Shown here: positions 38,622 to 47,941 of the stretch, piece after piece
Numbering within the stretch: the first letter of the stretch is position 1
How the letters are laid out: every line of letters begins with the position of its first letter
Source: JANQJA01 sp040880285
GTDB lineage: Bacteria; Pseudomonadota; Gammaproteobacteria; Pseudomonadales; Azotimanducaceae
Length of the DNA stretch: 64,000 nucleotides
Direction: 5' to 3'
Assembly: GCA_040880285.1 (NCBI GenBank)
Contig: JBBDIT010000058.1
Coordinates: forward strand, 25,537-89,536
Program-made: the position numbers and the translations under genes
The notes under the pieces: model-generated
What the model was told of the DNA's origin: nothing
The model's input: the letters and a program-made list of their open reading frames with translations, nothing else
Database searches by the model: none

Positions 38622-39044
38622 TCAGGTCTTGGCCCGGCAGGTCGGGCACAGTCCGTACATATTGAGATTATGGTCAGTCAGTTCAAATCCCAACTGTTTG
38701 GCAATCGTCCTTTGACGTGCTTCGATCTGATCGTCACTGAATTCTTCGACACGACCACACTTGACGCAAACGATGTGGTCATGATGCTCATCTGTGGCCA
38801 GTTCGAAGACTGAGTGCCCGCCTTCGAAGTGATGCCGAACCACCAGCCCGGCCTCTTCGAACTGCGTCAACACCCGATAAACTGTCGCAAGCCCAATTTC
38901 TTCATTGTTTTGCAGAAGTCGCTTATAGACGTCCTCCGCACTCAGATGATGGACTTTTGAACTTTCAAGAATCTGCAGAATCTTAAGCCGCGGCAGAGTG
39001 ATCTTCAGTCCGGCTTCTTTGAGTTCCTGGGAATCAGTTGCCAT
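38622..39044 (-). CDS. fur: Ferric uptake regulator Fur
   Basis: Fe2+-dependent repressor of iron-uptake genes. 140 residues: winged helix (AGLKITLPRLKILQILE, IGLATVYRVLTQFEEAGLV), metal site HHFEGGHSVFELATDEHHDHIVCVKCG split across the hinge, and a second CxxC near the C-terminus (CPTCRAKT). Convergent with recN and divergent from bamE, the conserved recN-fur-bamE neighbourhood. Confidence 0.96.
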   Translation of the reverse strand: MATDSQELKEAGLKITLPRLKILQILESSKVHHLSAEDVYKRLLQNNEEIGLATVYRVLTQFEEAGLVVRHHFEGGHSVFELATDEHHDHIVCVKCGRVEEFSDDQIEARQRTIAKQLGFELTDHNLNMYGLCPTCRAKT

Positions 39045-39118
39045 GGTTTTCAGGGGTCATTGCACGATACACTTGCGCCCTAGTATCCCGACTTTGAATC
39101 ACAATTGGAAGGCAAAAC

Positions 39119-39475
39119 TTGAGAACCGCAGTACTCCTGATCATCCTCCTTACCACTGCCGGGTGTTCGACAATTCGCTTCCCCGGCGTCCATCGAATCA
39201 CCATCCAGCAAGGCAATGTCATCACCCAGGCCATGGTTGATAAACTTAAACCCGGCATGACCAAAAGCCAGGTACGCTTCGTTCTCGGCAAAGCGATCGT
39301 GGACGACTCTCTCAACCAGAATCGCTGGGACTACTATTATTCGATCCAGATTCAGGGCGGCGAGGTGATTCGTCGTAAGTTACAATTGTATTTTGTGGAA
39401 GATCGTCTCAGCTATTTTGAAGGCGACTTCATTCCGACTTCAGCTAAAGATAAGATCAGTACCGCATCAAGCTAG
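39119..39475 (+). CDS. bamE: Outer membrane assembly lipoprotein BamE
   Basis: Component of the BAM beta-barrel assembly complex. The N-terminus is a lipoprotein signal with lipobox LTTAGC (lipidated Cys), followed by the SmpA/OmlA domain (GNVITQAMVDKLKPGMTKSQV, VLGKAIVDDSLNQNRWDYYY). 118 residues. The start is a TTG placed 6 bases after GGAAGG; no ATG would preserve the signal peptide. Confidence 0.94.
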   Translation: MRTAVLLIILLTTAGCSTIRFPGVHRITIQQGNVITQAMVDKLKPGMTKSQVRFVLGKAIVDDSLNQNRWDYYYSIQIQGGEVIRRKLQLYFVEDRLSYFEGDFIPTSAKDKISTASS

Positions 39476-39756
39476 CCCTTACGGGCTCTCAAGCGCCTGG
39501 CCTCTTTTGGGTCTACCAGTAAAGGTCGATAGATCTCCACCCGGTCCTTGTGCCTGAGGCCCGTATCCAACGGAACAAGGTTTCCAAAGATTCCCGTCTT
39601 TGCGGTGGAGACGTCAATTTCCGGAAACCGGCCAGGAATACCTGACTTGATAATCGCATCCAGGACCGTGGCATTTCTCTTAACAACGACTTCAACCAGA
39701 ACCTGGATTTCCGGCCTGGCATAGACGACTTCAACTTTAATGTCGCATTCATCCAT
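39472..39756 (-). CDS. rnfH: RnfH family ubiquitin-fold protein
   Basis: UPF0125 protein of the beta-grasp fold, named from an Rnf-complex association and found next to ratA; its exact role is unclear. Core motifs: KVEVVYARPEIQVLVEVVV, SGIPGRFPEIDVSTAKTGIFG and HKDRVEIYRPLLVDPKEARR. The ATG at 39756 overlaps the end of ratA by 8 bases; the extra N-terminal residues up to 39786 are inside ratA and unlikely. About 94 residues. Confidence 0.92.
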   Translation of the reverse strand: MDECDIKVEVVYARPEIQVLVEVVVKRNATVLDAIIKSGIPGRFPEIDVSTAKTGIFGNLVPLDTGLRHKDRVEIYRPLLVDPKEARRLRARKG

Positions 39757-40180
39757 AGCGCTGCTCGGCACGATCACAAAACGCATCCACTAATTTATCC
39801 GCCGCCATATTAAAAACCTTACCCAACGCGAAGCGCATGGCACGGCTATCGATTTCAAAAGACAGAAAAAAGTTGACCTTGCATCCAGATTCACTGACTG
39901 GCTCAAACCGCCATTGGCCATTGAGGTTTGAAAAAGGTCCTTCCACCAGACTCAAGTCAATCGAATGCGGCCGCTTGAATTCATTGCGCGTGGTAAAACT
40001 TTGCTTCAGCCCCCCTCGATGGATCTCGAGGCGTGCCACCATCACCCTATCGTTCAAGTCAAGCAACGTGGCGGAAGCACACCAGGGCAGAAAGTGCGGA
40101 TACTCCTCAACATCGTTGACGATATCGAACATTTGCGCGGGGGTATGAGGAACCAGCACAGAACGATTAACTTGTGTCAT
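39749..40180 (-). CDS. ratA: RatA-type START-domain protein
   Basis: START/polyketide-cyclase-fold protein; E. coli RatA binds the 50S subunit and blocks subunit joining, others are the coenzyme-Q-binding COQ10 family. Motifs SVLVPHTPAQMFDIVNDVEEYPHFLPWC, LSLVEGPFSNLNGQWRF and NFFLSFEIDSRAMRFALGKVF are present. 143 residues. Forms the usual ratA-rnfH pair, divergent from the smpB side. Function in this organism is inferred. Confidence 0.92.
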   Translation of the reverse strand: MTQVNRSVLVPHTPAQMFDIVNDVEEYPHFLPWCASATLLDLNDRVMVARLEIHRGGLKQSFTTRNEFKRPHSIDLSLVEGPFSNLNGQWRFEPVSESGCKVNFFLSFEIDSRAMRFALGKVFNMAADKLVDAFCDRAEQRYG

Positions 40181-40210
40181 GTCTGCCCCGATACAAGCCC
40201 GAAGCCAGCC

Positions 40211-41560
40211 TTAAACAAACGTCATGATGAATACGATGAAAACCGCGGTCGGCGCAACGAATCGAACCAGGAACTGCCAGATCGCAAATTGCGTATCGGG
40301 CAAATTCATTTCATCGCGTCGAATCAACTTGTCGAGTCCCCAGCCCGCAAAAATCGCGATGAACAATCCACCCAACGGCAACATAATATTGTTCGAAACA
40401 TAATCCATCGTACCGAAAAACGTCATACTGCCAAACAGCGTCACCTCTGACCAGACGTTAAACGACATGGCGCTGCCAAGCCCGACAAACCAGGCGACAC
40501 CGCCGACGATGGCAGCCGCCTTCTTTCGTGGTACATAAAGTCGTTCGATGAGCCAGGCCACCGCCGGTTCAACCAGCGAAATTGATGAGGTAATCGCTGC
40601 GAAGGTGACCAGCAGGAAGAATGCCGTACCAAAAATTTGCCCGCCGGCCATTTGCCCAAATGCCAGCGGCAGGGTGATAAACATCAGTCCGGGTCCGGAA
40701 GAGCTTTCAAGCCCATTGGCGAAAACGAGCGGAAAAATCACCATGCCTGACAGTAGCGCAACCGTCGTATCGAGTAGCGCAATCGTCGTCGCCGTGCCCA
40801 GGATCGAAGCTTCTTTGGGCATGTAGGCACCATAGGTCATGATAGCGGCCATACCCAGACTGAGGGTGAAAAATGCCTGTCCCATCGCCGCCAGGATACT
40901 GTTCCAGGTCAATTTTTCGATGTCGAATGAGAACAGGAACGACAGGCCTTCTGCAAAATGGCCGGAAGTCATTGCGTAACCAACCAAAACAAGCAACAGC
41001 AGGAACAACGCTGGCATGAGGTACTTGACGGTTTTTTCCAGACCCTCCCCGACACCACGGGCCACGATCACAATCGTTAGCAACATGAATGCCGTTTGCC
41101 AACCGACGACCTCCCAGACATTGCCGGTAAACTCCGCAAAGGTGGTTGTCGCAACTTCGGCGCTCGCCCCTACAAAGGTACCGTCTGCGCTGGATACCAC
41201 GTACGCCATAGCCCAGCCGGCAATAACCCCATAAAACGACAAAATCATGAAACCTGCCAGGGCACCCATCCAGCCAATCAGTTGCCAAAGCGGACTGGCA
41301 CTGGACCTGGCTGCAAGATCCCGCATTGTATGAATCGGACTCTGCCGACCGGCTCGACCCAGGAGGATTTCAGCGGTCATAATCGGTATACCGATCAGGC
41401 CAATACAAAGCAGGTATACAAGCACAAACGCACCACCGCCATTTTCACCAGCAATATAAGGAAATCGCCAGATATTCCCGAGCCCAACCGCCGAGCCAGC
41501 GGCCGCCAGAATGAACATCAATCGTGAAGACCACATGCCGTGCATTGAGGCTGCTGCCAT
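40211..41560 (-). CDS. Sodium-dependent transporter (NSS/SNF family)
   Basis: Inner-membrane Na+-coupled symporter of the LeuT fold, usually for amino acids or similar small molecules. The signature SRLMFILAAAGSAVGLGNIWRFPYIAGENGGGAF (residues about 11-45, unwound TM1 with the sodium/substrate site) is clear, and roughly 11-12 hydrophobic segments follow. 449 residues, typical of bacterial NSS. The substrate cannot be read from the sequence. Confidence 0.92.
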   Translation of the reverse strand: MAAASMHGMWSSRLMFILAAAGSAVGLGNIWRFPYIAGENGGGAFVLVYLLCIGLIGIPIMTAEILLGRAGRQSPIHTMRDLAARSSASPLWQLIGWMGALAGFMILSFYGVIAGWAMAYVVSSADGTFVGASAEVATTTFAEFTGNVWEVVGWQTAFMLLTIVIVARGVGEGLEKTVKYLMPALFLLLLVLVGYAMTSGHFAEGLSFLFSFDIEKLTWNSILAAMGQAFFTLSLGMAAIMTYGAYMPKEASILGTATTIALLDTTVALLSGMVIFPLVFANGLESSSGPGLMFITLPLAFGQMAGGQIFGTAFFLLVTFAAITSSISLVEPAVAWLIERLYVPRKKAAAIVGGVAWFVGLGSAMSFNVWSEVTLFGSMTFFGTMDYVSNNIMLPLGGLFIAIFAGWGLDKLIRRDEMNLPDTQFAIWQFLVRFVAPTAVFIVFIMTFV

Positions 41561-41683
41561 ACTGATTCCTTCCCGCAGGAGTTGTTATAAGAGCTTCACT
41601 GCATTTTCAGTGATTTACAGGTCCGCCTCAACCTGTACTTTCTCTCGTTGCCACCTATAATGGCGCCCCCACGGTAAGTGAAT

Positions 41684-42160
41684 ATGGCGAAGAAAACTTC
41701 AAAATTCAGCCCCGGCACGATTGCGCTCAACAAAAAGGCAAAATTTGAGTATCTCTTGCATGAGCGATTCGAGGCCGGTATCGAACTGACAGGCTGGGAA
41801 GTCAAGGCACTGCGTGCCGGACGCGCCCAGCTGACGGATACTTATGTTCTGTTGAAAGACGGCGAGGCCTTCCTGCTGGGTTGTAACATCACGCCGTTGT
41901 CCAGCGCCTCAAGCCATGTGTTAGCTGATCCACAGAGGACTCGAAAACTATTGTTGCACAAGCGAGAAATTGCAAAGTTAATTGGCGCAACTGGCCAGAA
42001 GGGCCAAACCTGTATACCTCTTGCGCTCTACTGGAAAGGCCATAAAGTGAAATGCGAAATTGCTCTGGCAACTGGCAAAAAGACACATGACAAACGCGCT
42101 TCCATCAAGGAGCGAGACTGGAATCGAGATAAGGCGCGGGTATTAAAGGCCGACAATTGA
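41684..42160 (+). CDS. smpB: SsrA-binding protein SmpB
   Basis: Binds tmRNA and brings it to stalled ribosomes. 158 residues with NKKAKFEYLLHERFEAGIEL, GWEVKALRAGRAQLTD, HKREIAKLIG and the basic tail KKTHDKRASIKERDW. An in-frame GTG lies 6 bases upstream of the ATG at 41684, but GGTAAG spacing favours the ATG. Its partner ssrA lies 6.5 kb downstream at 48662. Confidence 0.96.
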   Translation: MAKKTSKFSPGTIALNKKAKFEYLLHERFEAGIELTGWEVKALRAGRAQLTDTYVLLKDGEAFLLGCNITPLSSASSHVLADPQRTRKLLLHKREIAKLIGATGQKGQTCIPLALYWKGHKVKCEIALATGKKTHDKRASIKERDWNRDKARVLKADN

Positions 42161-42234
42161 AAATCGCCATCTGGCTCGAAGCCTCGGTCAATCAGAGGTA
42201 GTATCGAGTCATCGACAAAGCTTTGGAGAGCACC

Positions 42235-43518
42235 ATGCGTAAACTTCTGTTCTTGCCCTTCCTCCTCGTACTTGCGGCAAACAACTCCAGCGCCGATGTA
42301 TTGATTCAGTGCGACCGGCTGATCAATGGAAAATCCGGGTCCATAGCCGGACGCCACACGATCCTGGTCAATGGCACAAAGATCAAGTCCGTCCATCCGG
42401 GCGAGGCTACCCCCGGTCAAGGCGACACCCTGATCATTCTACAGGACGCAACCTGCATGCCTGGTTTGATTGATGCGCATGTCCACATGGATCATCAACA
42501 GAGTCCGGATCGATTCGTAGAGAGGTTTCGCCTGGATCCAACCGATAAGGCTTTTGCGTCGGTACGTTATGCCGAGCGCACTCTCATGGCAGGGTTCACC
42601 ACGGTTCGTGACCTGGGGACGTCCGATGGCATTGCGATCTCGATGCGCAACGCGATCAATAAGGGCCATATTCCGGGCCCACGTATCTACACCGCCGGTA
42701 AAAGCCTTGCCACCACCGGTGGTCATGCGGATCCCACCAACGGTGTAAATCGCAGCCTGCGGGGCGATCCCGGGCCCGCCGACGGTGTCATCAACAGTGT
42801 AGCGGATGCAAAAAAAGCCGTGCGCCAGCGGTACAAGGAAGGTTCTGACCTGATCAAAATCACCGCAACGGGTGGCGTATTGAGCGAGGCCGCGAGCGGC
42901 GAGAATCCACAATTTACCGACGATGAGCTGGCCGCCATCATCAGCATTGCCCGTGACTACAATTTCAAGGTCGCAGCTCATGCCCATGGTGCAGATGGTA
43001 TGAAACGGGCGATCGAGGCAGGAGTCGACTCAATCGAACATGGAACCTACATGGACAAGGAGGCAATGCGACTGATGAAGAAGCATGGCACTACCTATGT
43101 ACCAACGATCATGGCAGGGAAATTCGTTGCGGAGAAGGCTGACATAGACGGCTACTTTTCTGAAGTCGTTCGCCCCAAAGCTAGCGCTATTGGTCCACTG
43201 ATACAGCAGACTTTTGCCGATGCTTACCAGGCAGGCGTTAAAATTGCATTTGGTACCGACACAGGCGTATCCGCGCATGGTGATAATTGGCAGGAGTTTA
43301 TCTATATGGTTGAGGCAGGGATGCCGGCGATGGAAGCCATTCAATCCGCAACCATAGGTGGCGCGACCTTGCTGGGCATCGACGGCAAACTCGGCACCCT
43401 TGAGTCGGGCAAGCTTGCCGACATAGTCGCGGTTGGTGGCAATCCACTGGACGATATCAGCGCCATGGGGAACATGCGATTTGTGATGAAAGATGGCAAG
43501 GTCTACAAATCACCCTGA
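42235..43518 (+). CDS. Exported amidohydrolase-family protein
   Basis: 427 residues beginning with a signal peptide (LLFLPFLLVLAANNSSAD), so probably periplasmic. Metal-dependent amidohydrolase motifs: PGLIDAHVHMDHQ (HxH), a carboxylated-Lys candidate in SDLIKITATGG, AAHAHGADG and SIEHGT (metal His), and FGTDTG (Asp). This pattern is shared with Xaa-Pro dipeptidase-like and imidazolonepropionase-like exported enzymes. The ATG at 42235 follows TTGGAGAG. The substrate is unknown. Confidence 0.88.
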   Translation: MRKLLFLPFLLVLAANNSSADVLIQCDRLINGKSGSIAGRHTILVNGTKIKSVHPGEATPGQGDTLIILQDATCMPGLIDAHVHMDHQQSPDRFVERFRLDPTDKAFASVRYAERTLMAGFTTVRDLGTSDGIAISMRNAINKGHIPGPRIYTAGKSLATTGGHADPTNGVNRSLRGDPGPADGVINSVADAKKAVRQRYKEGSDLIKITATGGVLSEAASGENPQFTDDELAAIISIARDYNFKVAAHAHGADGMKRAIEAGVDSIEHGTYMDKEAMRLMKKHGTTYVPTIMAGKFVAEKADIDGYFSEVVRPKASAIGPLIQQTFADAYQAGVKIAFGTDTGVSAHGDNWQEFIYMVEAGMPAMEAIQSATIGGATLLGIDGKLGTLESGKLADIVAVGGNPLDDISAMGNMRFVMKDGKVYKSP

Positions 43519-43531
43519 CCCAGGACCATGG

Positions 43532-43806
43532 CTAGAGCGTATCAAGTGCCCGCTTCAAATCAGCGAGTCGAACAGGTTTGGCCAGCACTTGAGATATTCC
43601 CGGTACCCCTTCCCCTTCCCCTTCCCCTTCCGGCAATGCGGCTTCGCCACATCCCCTGTATGCCCCAATACCTCGATGTATTGTTCAGCGAGGTTACGAA
43701 CTTCGGGGTCATCGTCGACCCAAAGAATCGTATACGTGCGCGTCTCATAATGATACGTACCGCCATGGGCAATCGCCTCATCATAGCGTGACCACACATA
43801 CTCCAA
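43532..43806 (-). pseudogene. Broken response-regulator receiver domain
   Basis: On the minus strand the N-terminal third of a receiver domain is readable (TYTILWVDDDPEVRNLAEQY, with the acidic DDD pocket), then a run of four GGGGAA hexamers (43606-43631), then in another frame the C-terminal part (ISQVLAKPVRLADLKRALDT, with the conserved Lys-Pro) and a TAG at 43532-43534. About 60 central residues, including the phosphorylated Asp, are missing. The gene is decayed and should not make a working regulator. Confidence 0.75.
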
Positions 43807-43914
43807 CTGGGGAGAAAACTGTACGCGCGGCCACTTCTGACATTAGAATTGGCGCTTTTGTTTATGGGCTGGCACTGAGCGCCGACGCTCACAATCCGGA
43901 ATCGATACCAATCC

Positions 43915-45279
43915 ATGTCAGAGCCAAATCCCGTAACAGCCAGACTCGTGGAAGGCCCCGTTGGCCGCGGTCTGATGCGTTTGACGGCGCCAATGATCCT
44001 GGGTATTTCCAGTAACCTCCTGGCTGGCCTGCTTGAAGCATTTTACCTCGGCCAAATCGGGACGCTGACGCTTGCAGCCTACAGCTTTACGTTCCCCGTC
44101 GTCGGCGCGCTTATGTCGCTTTCACTGGGTACATCTATTGGCATCTCTTCTGTGCTCGCCCGGACGGTTGGACAAGGTGACCAGGCAAGGGTCCGGCGAC
44201 TTGCCAGTGATGGCATCACACTCACTGCCCTGATCATGATTACGGTTTCAGTGATCGGTTGGATTACCATCGATCCCTTGTTTGTTGCCCTTGGTGCAGA
44301 CGAGACCACCCTGCCCCTGATTCATGACTATATGGCAGTGTGGTACTTCTCTCTCGTCTTTATGTCGATTCCGTCTGTCGGTGCCAACGCATTACGGGCA
44401 ACCGGCGATGCCAGTATTTCCGGAACCATTATGGTAGGGGGCGCTGTTTTGCAGATGGTGATCGGGCCCTTTTTGATCTTTGGCCTGCTGGGCTTGCCTG
44501 CCATGGGTTTGATGGGGGCAGCTATCGCCAATCTGGTGGCTCGCCTGGTCCTGTTCGGCGCCACCATGTATGTACTGCACTTCCGTGAACACCTGCTGGA
44601 CTTCCATGCCCTGTCCGCTCAGAAAATCATGCACTCCTGGCGCCTCATTCTCGCGGTCAGCATTCCGGCAACCGCCACCAACCTGATCGGGCCTGTCTCT
44701 ACCGCGATTATCGTCAGCCTCCTCGCAGGCTATAGCCAGGAAACAGTCGCGGGTTTTGGCATTGCCTCCCGCATAGAAGGCCTGTTTGTTATCCCCCTGT
44801 TTGCCTTGTCAGCAAGTATAGGGCCTTTTGTCGGTCAAAATTGGGGAAAGGAAGAATACGCTCGTGCCAACAAAGCCATGATGTTGTCATTTTACTATTC
44901 GATAGCGTGGGGATTGCTGGTAGCAGTATTGCTGTTTACAACCCGCGATCAAATAGCGTCTCAATTCAACCAGAATGCGGAAGTGATACGTGCCGCTGCC
45001 TTGTACTTATCTATCGTGCCAATCAGCTATGGCAGCTGGGGGGTCCTGATGATGTCGAGTGCCATTTTTAACTCTCTCGGTAAACCGATTTCCGCCACCA
45101 TCATGTCAATTATTCGTATGCTGGTCATCTACATACCGCTGGCATTTGCCGGCAAGGCACTATTCGGCTTGCCCGGCATTTTCGCCGCAGCCTGCATCTC
45201 CAATATTGCCGTGGGTGTCATAGGTTTTGTATGGAATCGCAATACCTTCGTGCCAATAATGGCTGGCGCAGGCCGCTGA
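43915..45279 (+). CDS. MATE-family multidrug efflux transporter
   Basis: Inner-membrane cation-coupled exporter. 454 residues in two homologous six-helix halves; conserved GRGLMRLTAPMILGISSNLL at the N-terminus, SLGTSIGISSVLARTVGQGD in the first half and FGIASRIEGLFVIPLFALSA in the second. Twelve hydrophobic segments are visible. The substrate cannot be assigned. It converges with the MAPEG gene, with 2 bases between them. Confidence 0.93.
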   Translation: MSEPNPVTARLVEGPVGRGLMRLTAPMILGISSNLLAGLLEAFYLGQIGTLTLAAYSFTFPVVGALMSLSLGTSIGISSVLARTVGQGDQARVRRLASDGITLTALIMITVSVIGWITIDPLFVALGADETTLPLIHDYMAVWYFSLVFMSIPSVGANALRATGDASISGTIMVGGAVLQMVIGPFLIFGLLGLPAMGLMGAAIANLVARLVLFGATMYVLHFREHLLDFHALSAQKIMHSWRLILAVSIPATATNLIGPVSTAIIVSLLAGYSQETVAGFGIASRIEGLFVIPLFALSASIGPFVGQNWGKEEYARANKAMMLSFYYSIAWGLLVAVLLFTTRDQIASQFNQNAEVIRAAALYLSIVPISYGSWGVLMMSSAIFNSLGKPISATIMSIIRMLVIYIPLAFAGKALFGLPGIFAAACISNIAVGVIGFVWNRNTFVPIMAGAGR

Positions 45280-45281
45280 CG

Positions 45282-45725
45282 CTACAACATCTGGATAACC
45301 GCATTCACTGCCATGACAACCAGCGACAAAGTACCCAGGGCAAACAGCATGAATCGATAGGCGACCCTGTTGATGGTGGCATGGACGATGCTGTGAGCGA
45401 CCCGCAACCCCATGTAGGTCCACGCCAACACCAGGTTCATACCATCACCGAGTCCGGCAATTGCCAGAGCGAGCGCAAGGGCATAGAAAATCGTGGGTTG
45501 TTCCATCAGGTGGTTATAGTTGTCGGCTTTCCACTGCACCCCGGGTGGCAATTTTTCAGCTAATTCGGCCGTTCTCTCGGCAGCTTGTATGTCCAGGTGC
45601 GCCGCATTCATCGCAGGCACCCTGGTCACCACCATCCACGCTTGCATTATGAGCGTCCAGATGACCAGTGCAACCACTGGCAGTAGAATCGGACTGGCGC
45701 CCAACGCTTCATTCATCAAGTCCAT
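45282..45725 (-). CDS. MAPEG-family membrane protein
   Basis: 147-residue integral membrane protein of the MAPEG (membrane-associated eicosanoid/glutathione metabolism) superfamily, with four hydrophobic segments and the motif VARN/ERTAELAEKLPPGVQWKADNYNHLMEQPTIFYAL (residues about 51-90). Some members bind glutathione; a bacterial role is not established. Reading only, no partner gene nearby. Confidence 0.85.
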   Translation of the reverse strand: MDLMNEALGASPILLPVVALVIWTLIMQAWMVVTRVPAMNAAHLDIQAAERTAELAEKLPPGVQWKADNYNHLMEQPTIFYALALALAIAGLGDGMNLVLAWTYMGLRVAHSIVHATINRVAYRFMLFALGTLSLVVMAVNAVIQML

Positions 45726-45856
45726 CAGGGATCTCCTTCTTATTGGTTTTGTTCATCCAGTATTGGCGCTATTAGCCGGAACTGCAATCATTTCTATTGC
45801 GGCAGCTGTGTGCCCCGCCTGTATAATGCAAGCCTCATTCAAACCACGATCCCTGA

Positions 45857-46468
45857 ATGTCTGAGAAAGCGGAAATTCCCGTCAGTCTTCTGGACCTATC
45901 CAGAAGCACGCCCCTTATTGAAGCCTGGTTCGAGATCGTTCATTTGAAACAGTTGTATCGAAAGGGCTGGCTCGTACGTGGGGTGGCCGCGGCAGACTGC
46001 GAAACGGTCGCCGAGCACACGTTTGGCAACGCTCTATTGTGCCTGTTGCTGCTCAAACAGCACCCGAATCTGGACCCGCTGCGGGTGCTCAAACTGGCGC
46101 TGATTCACGACATCGGTGAAGCCTATGTCGGGGACATCACACCCCACGACAACATCGAGCCGGACGAAAAGGTTCGACTGGAATCGGAAGCGGTGACAAA
46201 AATCTTTGGCAAATTACCAGGAGGCGAGGCATTGATCGCGGACTGGCATGAGTATGAAGCACAAGAGACGCCGGAAGCCAGGTTTGTAAAGCAAATTGAT
46301 CGGCTCGAGCTGGCCATGCAAGCCAGTGTCTACGAGCACCAGGGCAAGGTCGAAGCCAGTGAGTTTCGCGCCTCTGCCGCACGCCATGTCACCAGTGACA
46401 TTCTGAAAGCAGAGCTTGCTGCCCTTAATCGGCTGATGACTTTTATCCGGCCACCTGAGAAAGACTGA
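45857..46468 (+). CDS. HD-domain nucleotidase-like hydrolase
   Basis: 203 residues of the HDDC2/YfbR-like HD superfamily. Metal and phosphate residues can be seen: CETVAEHTFGNALLC (first His), LIHDIGEAYVGDI (the HD pair), and FVKQIDRLELAMQA (the late Asp). Such proteins are often 5'-deoxynucleotidases; that activity is inferred. Divergent from the MAPEG gene. Confidence 0.86.
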   Translation: MSEKAEIPVSLLDLSRSTPLIEAWFEIVHLKQLYRKGWLVRGVAAADCETVAEHTFGNALLCLLLLKQHPNLDPLRVLKLALIHDIGEAYVGDITPHDNIEPDEKVRLESEAVTKIFGKLPGGEALIADWHEYEAQETPEARFVKQIDRLELAMQASVYEHQGKVEASEFRASAARHVTSDILKAELAALNRLMTFIRPPEKD

Positions 46469-46480
46469 TTGCTCCTGCTT

Positions 46481-46516
46481 ATAGTGCATTAAACGTCGAT
46501 AGTGCATTAAACGTCG
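46481..46516. repeat. Two tandem 18-bp repeats
   Basis: ATAGTGCATTAAACGTCG occurs twice head to tail (46481-46498, 46499-46516), just after the HD-domain gene. No hairpin or coding role is visible. Confidence 0.9.
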
Positions 46517-46528
46517 ACAATTGTGCGT

Positions 46529-47764
46529 TTAAGAACGTGGAACATTAGCCAGCAGTGCTGGCGGGTTCACACGCTCAACATGCACCAGGATGCGTTCAAG
46601 CCAGGTGTCCAGCAAATCGGTACCACGTCCTTCGCCCAGCTCGAGAAAGTCCTGAAATTGTGCCGGCACCAGTCGATGCAATAAGATGAGCAGGCTCACA
46701 TCGTAGTCCCACTGCAAGGCGTCACGTGAAATGTGGACGCCTCGCTTTGCAAGTTCGCCGCGATAATACTCGATGAGTTCGTCTGTTCTGCCAGATGAAA
46801 CATTCACGCCTACCGCAGCCGATAGAAAATAGGCAAGATCAATTCCACCAGCGCCTACGCCCAGGGTCTGCCAGTCAAACAGCACCACGTCACCGGTATG
46901 ATCATCAAAACACAGATTGTCCAGCCGAAAGTCACCATGTATGAGGGTCGACGGACGATTCGCCAAAGCCTTCATCATGGTGAGATAGTTTGACTCAAGC
47001 CAATCGATCAGATCGATCGTGTGGGCCGTCAACGTCTCTGCGTGCTGACGCTTGAATTGATCGATGGCACGCAGGAACAACATATGCGTTGGCTTGGCAA
47101 TATAGCGGATCGGCACCAGCCATTTGAACTCACTCAGCTTTTGGCTTTGCCAGAACTGTGAGTGCATTTGCGCCATCGTTTCCAGGACTCTTCGGGATTC
47201 ATCGAAGGAACACCCCGACACCTGATCGCCGATGCGAAAATGTCCCAGATGTTCGATCATCAAAATATAGTGCCAGTTGCTGTTCCGGTTTATCCAGTTA
47301 CCAAAAGGCAGCAACATGCGAATCATCCAGATTGGCAGGCTGTCCATCAGCTTGAGTGCCTTTAATCCTGTCTCCGGCTCCGTCGTCGCATCCATGGCGC
47401 TATAAAAGTGCTTTGGGGTACGAATACCAAGGATCGGTTGTAGTTCCCGGTAAAACCGAATTTCGCGCTCATAGACACCAAGGGTCTGGCCGATCTGGCG
47501 ATTTTTCGTGGCCGTGGGGATTTTCATTATAACGGACTGGGAAGAGCTGCCTGCGTCGCTGTCCGATGAGAAGGTTGCATGCAAGTCCACCACCTCTCCC
47601 ATAAAACCCGCGCCCTCACCAATCACACGACTGTCGAACCCAATAACCCTACCATGGCGCAATATGCCAGCATCAAGGAAAGCGGCAGTCAGGTACTCAG
47701 CGCTGATGTCCGAAAGAGACCGCGGTTTCGATTCGTCAGATGACATAGCCAATGTCTGTGTCAC
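46529..47764 (-). CDS. Ecdysteroid-kinase/aminoglycoside-phosphotransferase-like protein
   Basis: 411 residues with a protein-kinase-like phosphotransferase fold: a nucleotide-binding Lys in SVIMKIPTA, the catalytic loop LIHGDFRLDNLCF and the metal-binding LFDWQTLGVG. Family members phosphorylate small hydroxylated compounds and often neighbour lipid or sterol degradation genes. The true substrate is unknown and nothing suggests antibiotic resistance. Confidence 0.82.
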   Translation of the reverse strand: MTQTLAMSSDESKPRSLSDISAEYLTAAFLDAGILRHGRVIGFDSRVIGEGAGFMGEVVDLHATFSSDSDAGSSSQSVIMKIPTATKNRQIGQTLGVYEREIRFYRELQPILGIRTPKHFYSAMDATTEPETGLKALKLMDSLPIWMIRMLLPFGNWINRNSNWHYILMIEHLGHFRIGDQVSGCSFDESRRVLETMAQMHSQFWQSQKLSEFKWLVPIRYIAKPTHMLFLRAIDQFKRQHAETLTAHTIDLIDWLESNYLTMMKALANRPSTLIHGDFRLDNLCFDDHTGDVVLFDWQTLGVGAGGIDLAYFLSAAVGVNVSSGRTDELIEYYRGELAKRGVHISRDALQWDYDVSLLILLHRLVPAQFQDFLELGEGRGTDLLDTWLERILVHVERVNPPALLANVPRS

Positions 47765-47870
47765 TCACCTGCTTGTTGTAACAGCAATACCCGTATTTTC
47801 TGTAGTAAGCGTGCCAGTCAGATACTGGTGCAGCTGCCAGCGATCCATATCGTTACCGGGATGAAGCTGA

Positions 47871-47918
47871 TAGTGTAGATGATGGTGTAGCTAATAGTGT
47901 AGCTAATAGTGTAGCTGA
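47871..47918. repeat. Four imperfect 12-bp tandem repeats
   Basis: Unit TAGTGTAGCTAA from 47871 with copies at 47883, 47895 and 47907 differing by one or two bases. It lies between two minus-strand genes, 23 bases after the end of the small secreted protein gene. It looks like a slippage-prone minisatellite. Confidence 0.85.
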
Positions 47919-47941
47919 TTGTTGCCAGAAGGCTCACGATG

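Noticed and set aside
46529..47764. Aminoglycoside resistance gene
   Set aside because: The phosphotransferase fold is shared, but the sequence resembles the ecdysteroid-kinase-like group and gives no reason to infer drug resistance.
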